Under the pieces are notes generated by a model. The model was not told the origin of the DNA. It saw only the letters and a program-made list of their open reading frames with translations, and searched no databases. Both the position numbers and the translations under genes were made by a program. Source: Nannochloris sp. 'desiccata' (taxonomy: Eukaryota; Chlorophyta; Trebouxiophyceae; Chlorellales; Chlorellaceae). From it: a stretch of DNA of 64,000 bases. Positions 61,795 through 64,000 of this stretch are shown here, in pieces. The stretch spans positions 124,001 to 188,000 of the forward strand of contig JAGTXX020000004.1 in assembly GCA_019044685.2 (NCBI GenBank), written 5' to 3'. Each line of letters begins with the position of its first letter. The first letter of the stretch is position 1.

Positions 61795-63228
61795 ATGGCA
61801 TTGCGTCGTCGAAACACTCCTTTAGGCAACCTTACCCGCTTTCTCACCGCTGCTGCGTCGTCGTCTAATAATACTCTAGATCACTTATCTGTCCTCGCTT
61901 GGGGTTCAGGTCATCAAGGTGTTCTGGGCCAAGGCAATGCGATACCTAACGATGAATTTGAACCCGTTGAAGTCTCGTCTGAGAAGAACAATCTGCAGCT
62001 ACCACCAGACATCGTAGGTGTCGGTGCTGGAAGTTTCCATAGTCTTGCATGGACATCAGAAGGCCAATTATTCTCTTGGGGACGGAATAATGAAGGCCAA
62101 TTAGGTCGTGCACTCGCTGCAACTGAATTAGATTTTTCAGTGTCACCGTCTGCGACAATATTTTTACCAGGAAAATATCAAGTAAAAAGCGCTACAGGCT
62201 CTGGCGTAGCGACTTTCGTGATAACCACAGATGGTTTATTACTTGTAGTAGGTTCTTCGAAACGTGGCCAACTTGGCCTGGGCTCTGAGACTATTAGCAC
62301 CAGTACTTTTCAACACATCCCTCTGCCGGGGAAGGTACTTTCTGTGGCTGCTGGCTGGGGTCACGCTGCTGCATTGGTAGAAGATGGCAGTAATACCAAA
62401 ATGTATACATGGGGATGGCCTGCTCATGGCAGGCTAGGCCATTCTTTTGCCACTTGTAAAGAAGATGAAGTAGAGGAGGCCCTTGGTGGGCGGTGCGTTT
62501 TTGAACCAAAAGAAATTGAACTTCTAAGGGGAGTTAAGATCAATTCAATAGCTTGTGGTATGGATTCTACATATGCCATTACTCAGGATGGCCGGCTGCT
62601 ATCTTTTGGGGATAATTCACTAGGGCAGCTGGGAAGAACAGAAACAATGATGGAAAATTCCCAATTTATGGAAGTTCCGAAAGACGCTTCTGGTTGGGAA
62701 GTACGCGTTCCTAGAGAATCCAACAGCTCCAAAGATGTAAAATTTAGGAAAATTGCCCCTGGATTAGGTCATTGCCTGGCTGTGACTGGTGGGGGCAGTG
62801 TAATGAGCTGGGGGTGGAACACAGCTTCTCAAGTCGGGCTCGGGGAAATAGCTGAAAGCGAAAGGGAGATAGTCTATAGACCTAGATTGATATTCGGGGT
62901 AGCGAAGAATAGATCCGCTATGATAGGCGCTGGGAGAGTCCATTCCGTGCTGATTACAGATGAGCTACACCAAGAAAAGGTAGTGACGCCCACCGCTTTT
63001 GGCCGGAACTGGCCAGGGAGCTTAACAATGGCATATACCTGGGGCTCTGCTGCAAATGGTAGGTTGGGCACAGGGACATATGAAGATGCGCCGTTTCCTG
63101 AGCTATTAAATTCTTTAGATGGTGAAATGATGGTGGATTTGGCCTGTGGAATGGATCATACACTCGTTCTTGTTGGGAGAGAAGCTAAAGGGCAGGGTCC
63201 ACTAACTGCCTTTTCTATTGAAGAATAA
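61795..63228 (+). CDS. RCC1-repeat beta-propeller protein
   Basis: A 477-aa intronless protein with about seven RCC1 blades: LAWGSGHQGVLGQG, FSWGRNNEGQLGRA, LVVGSSKRGQLGLG, YTWGWPAHGRLGHS, LSFGDNSLGQLGRT, MSWGWNTASQVGLG and YTWGSAANGRLGTG, each followed by a SHSLAW- or GMDHTLVL-like strand. It fills one propeller with little else, as in RCC1 itself, plant UVR8 and mitochondrial RCC1L. A basic start (MALRRRNTPLGNLTRFLTAA) could be a mitochondrial presequence, favouring an RCC1L-like role; that is tentative. Confidence 0.85.
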   Translation: MALRRRNTPLGNLTRFLTAAASSSNNTLDHLSVLAWGSGHQGVLGQGNAIPNDEFEPVEVSSEKNNLQLPPDIVGVGAGSFHSLAWTSEGQLFSWGRNNEGQLGRALAATELDFSVSPSATIFLPGKYQVKSATGSGVATFVITTDGLLLVVGSSKRGQLGLGSETISTSTFQHIPLPGKVLSVAAGWGHAAALVEDGSNTKMYTWGWPAHGRLGHSFATCKEDEVEEALGGRCVFEPKEIELLRGVKINSIACGMDSTYAITQDGRLLSFGDNSLGQLGRTETMMENSQFMEVPKDASGWEVRVPRESNSSKDVKFRKIAPGLGHCLAVTGGGSVMSWGWNTASQVGLGEIAESEREIVYRPRLIFGVAKNRSAMIGAGRVHSVLITDELHQEKVVTPTAFGRNWPGSLTMAYTWGSAANGRLGTGTYEDAPFPELLNSLDGEMMVDLACGMDHTLVLVGREAKGQGPLTAFSIEE

Positions 63229-64000
63229 GGTTTATTTATGCGAAAAGTTATGTATAATGAAGTAAAATGAGAAGTAAAATGAGAAAATTAGAGGAGTATT
63301 CGGATAAAATAGAAGCAAAAGAAGAGGGGAAACACATCAGAATGGGCGCATGCCACGTCGGTGAACAGGAGTTCATCCAACTACGGTCATCTAGCATGAG
63401 CGCGCCAGAGGCAGAAGCCCCGGCACTGCACAGCAAATATTCCGCTCAGGCGTGCACCCTTTGTATCCGCATCTATGTTGAGGAGATTGTCTAGTTTGTA
63501 GAAACTAAGCAAAGAGTATCGTCTAAATAATACGTCCTGTATGAGTTTAGTCGATGGCAAATAGGGAAGGGAGGAGGCTCTTGTAGTGGCGAGTGTTTTT
63601 ACAAATTTGAATTATGGGTGGTAGGAGCTTTCAACATGTGATTAACGCCTGCTAATGATTATCTGCAGTATGATAGCTGCCATTGCTGCAATACAGGAGA
63701 CGCTGACATGAGTTTCTAAAACTTTTAAATGCGCATGCAGAGCAACACGTATGCATGCTTTGTGGAAACGAGCTATTTTGTAGCTGCAAGACCGGTGTAG
63801 ACCATTCAGATAGGTTTTATAATTGTGGGTATCGGTTCTCAAGTGATTTGAGTTTGACATTTTTTGACATTTTGGAGGATCGACACGTCTGAAATTGCCA
63901 AGGATAAGAGATCAGAGTTTAAGGTGAATATAGAGCTTTCAGCGTGCATTAGCTATGAAATTAGTTGTTCTCAAGTTGCAAAAATCGTTTTATGAGGACA
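63229..64000. other. window end, nothing firmly recognised
   Basis: Small open frames occur at 63267-63494 (+, 75 aa, no motif) and 63860-63642 (-, 72 aa, hydrophobic C-terminus). An ATG at 63955 (MKLVVLKLQK) is open to the window edge and might start a gene that continues outside. Confidence 0.35.

Overview
The window is nuclear DNA from a eukaryote of the green lineage, most likely a unicellular chlorophyte alga. It carries an SBP-box transcription factor, a plant-type RR-TZF CCCH protein, a PHD protein related to plant HAT3.1/PRHA, an NLA-like SPX-RING protein and an organelle-targeted HSP33. Genes are split by short GT-AG introns (most about 70-160 nt) and are often arranged head to head. 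No complete rRNA, tRNA or CRISPR feature was seen. All exon joins were made by eye from splice motifs and reading-frame continuity, without transcripts.

Layout. At 0.7-3.7 kb a Golgi-type sulfotransferase and an FkbM-like methyltransferase share a short divergent promoter. At 5.3-11 kb lie the SBP factor, the RR-TZF protein and a four-exon LYRM7/MZM1 gene. At 11-25 kb come a 1009-residue coiled-coil protein, gamma-glutamyl hydrolase, XRCC2 (four exons), HSP33, two unrecognised proteins and a possibly Jagunal-like membrane protein. At 25-35 kb lie a frame-broken mitochondrial coiled-coil gene, a CAF16/ABCI-type ATPase, a small membrane protein, a winged-helix-like protein, the SPX-RING gene and a plastid START-like protein. 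At 35-40.4 kb a tandem duplication holds secreted Cys-rich genes facing a secreted serine protease; one protease copy was destroyed by a LINE insertion and deletion. At 40.6-45.9 kb one large gene combines MBD-like, CXXC and PHD modules. At 47-54.4 kb lie an ENT transporter, a LisH protein, a JmjC protein and an RS-rich PP2C. The RCC1-repeat gene ends the readable set at 63.2 kb.

The most unusual stretch is 50.8-61.65 kb. A host segment (JmjC to PP2C to flank) is present twice; the second copy has an internal deletion that fuses the two genes' 5' parts. Between the copies sits an island of about 6 kb that is richer in G+C in places. It holds the N-terminal half of a Crypton-like tyrosine recombinase on the plus strand, the catalytic C-terminal half on the minus strand, and a transit-peptide-bearing STAND-type ATPase.

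Functionally the window mixes phosphate and nitrogen signalling (SPX-RING), transcription and chromatin (SBP, RR-TZF, MBD-CXXC-PHD, LisH, winged helix), organelle maintenance (HSP33, LYRM7, START-like), DNA repair (XRCC2) and cell-surface or secreted chemistry (sulfotransferase/methyltransferase pair; protease/Cys-rich pair). Transposon traces are 5'-truncated LINEs with (TTTTG)n or (TTTTA)n tails and the Crypton-like island.
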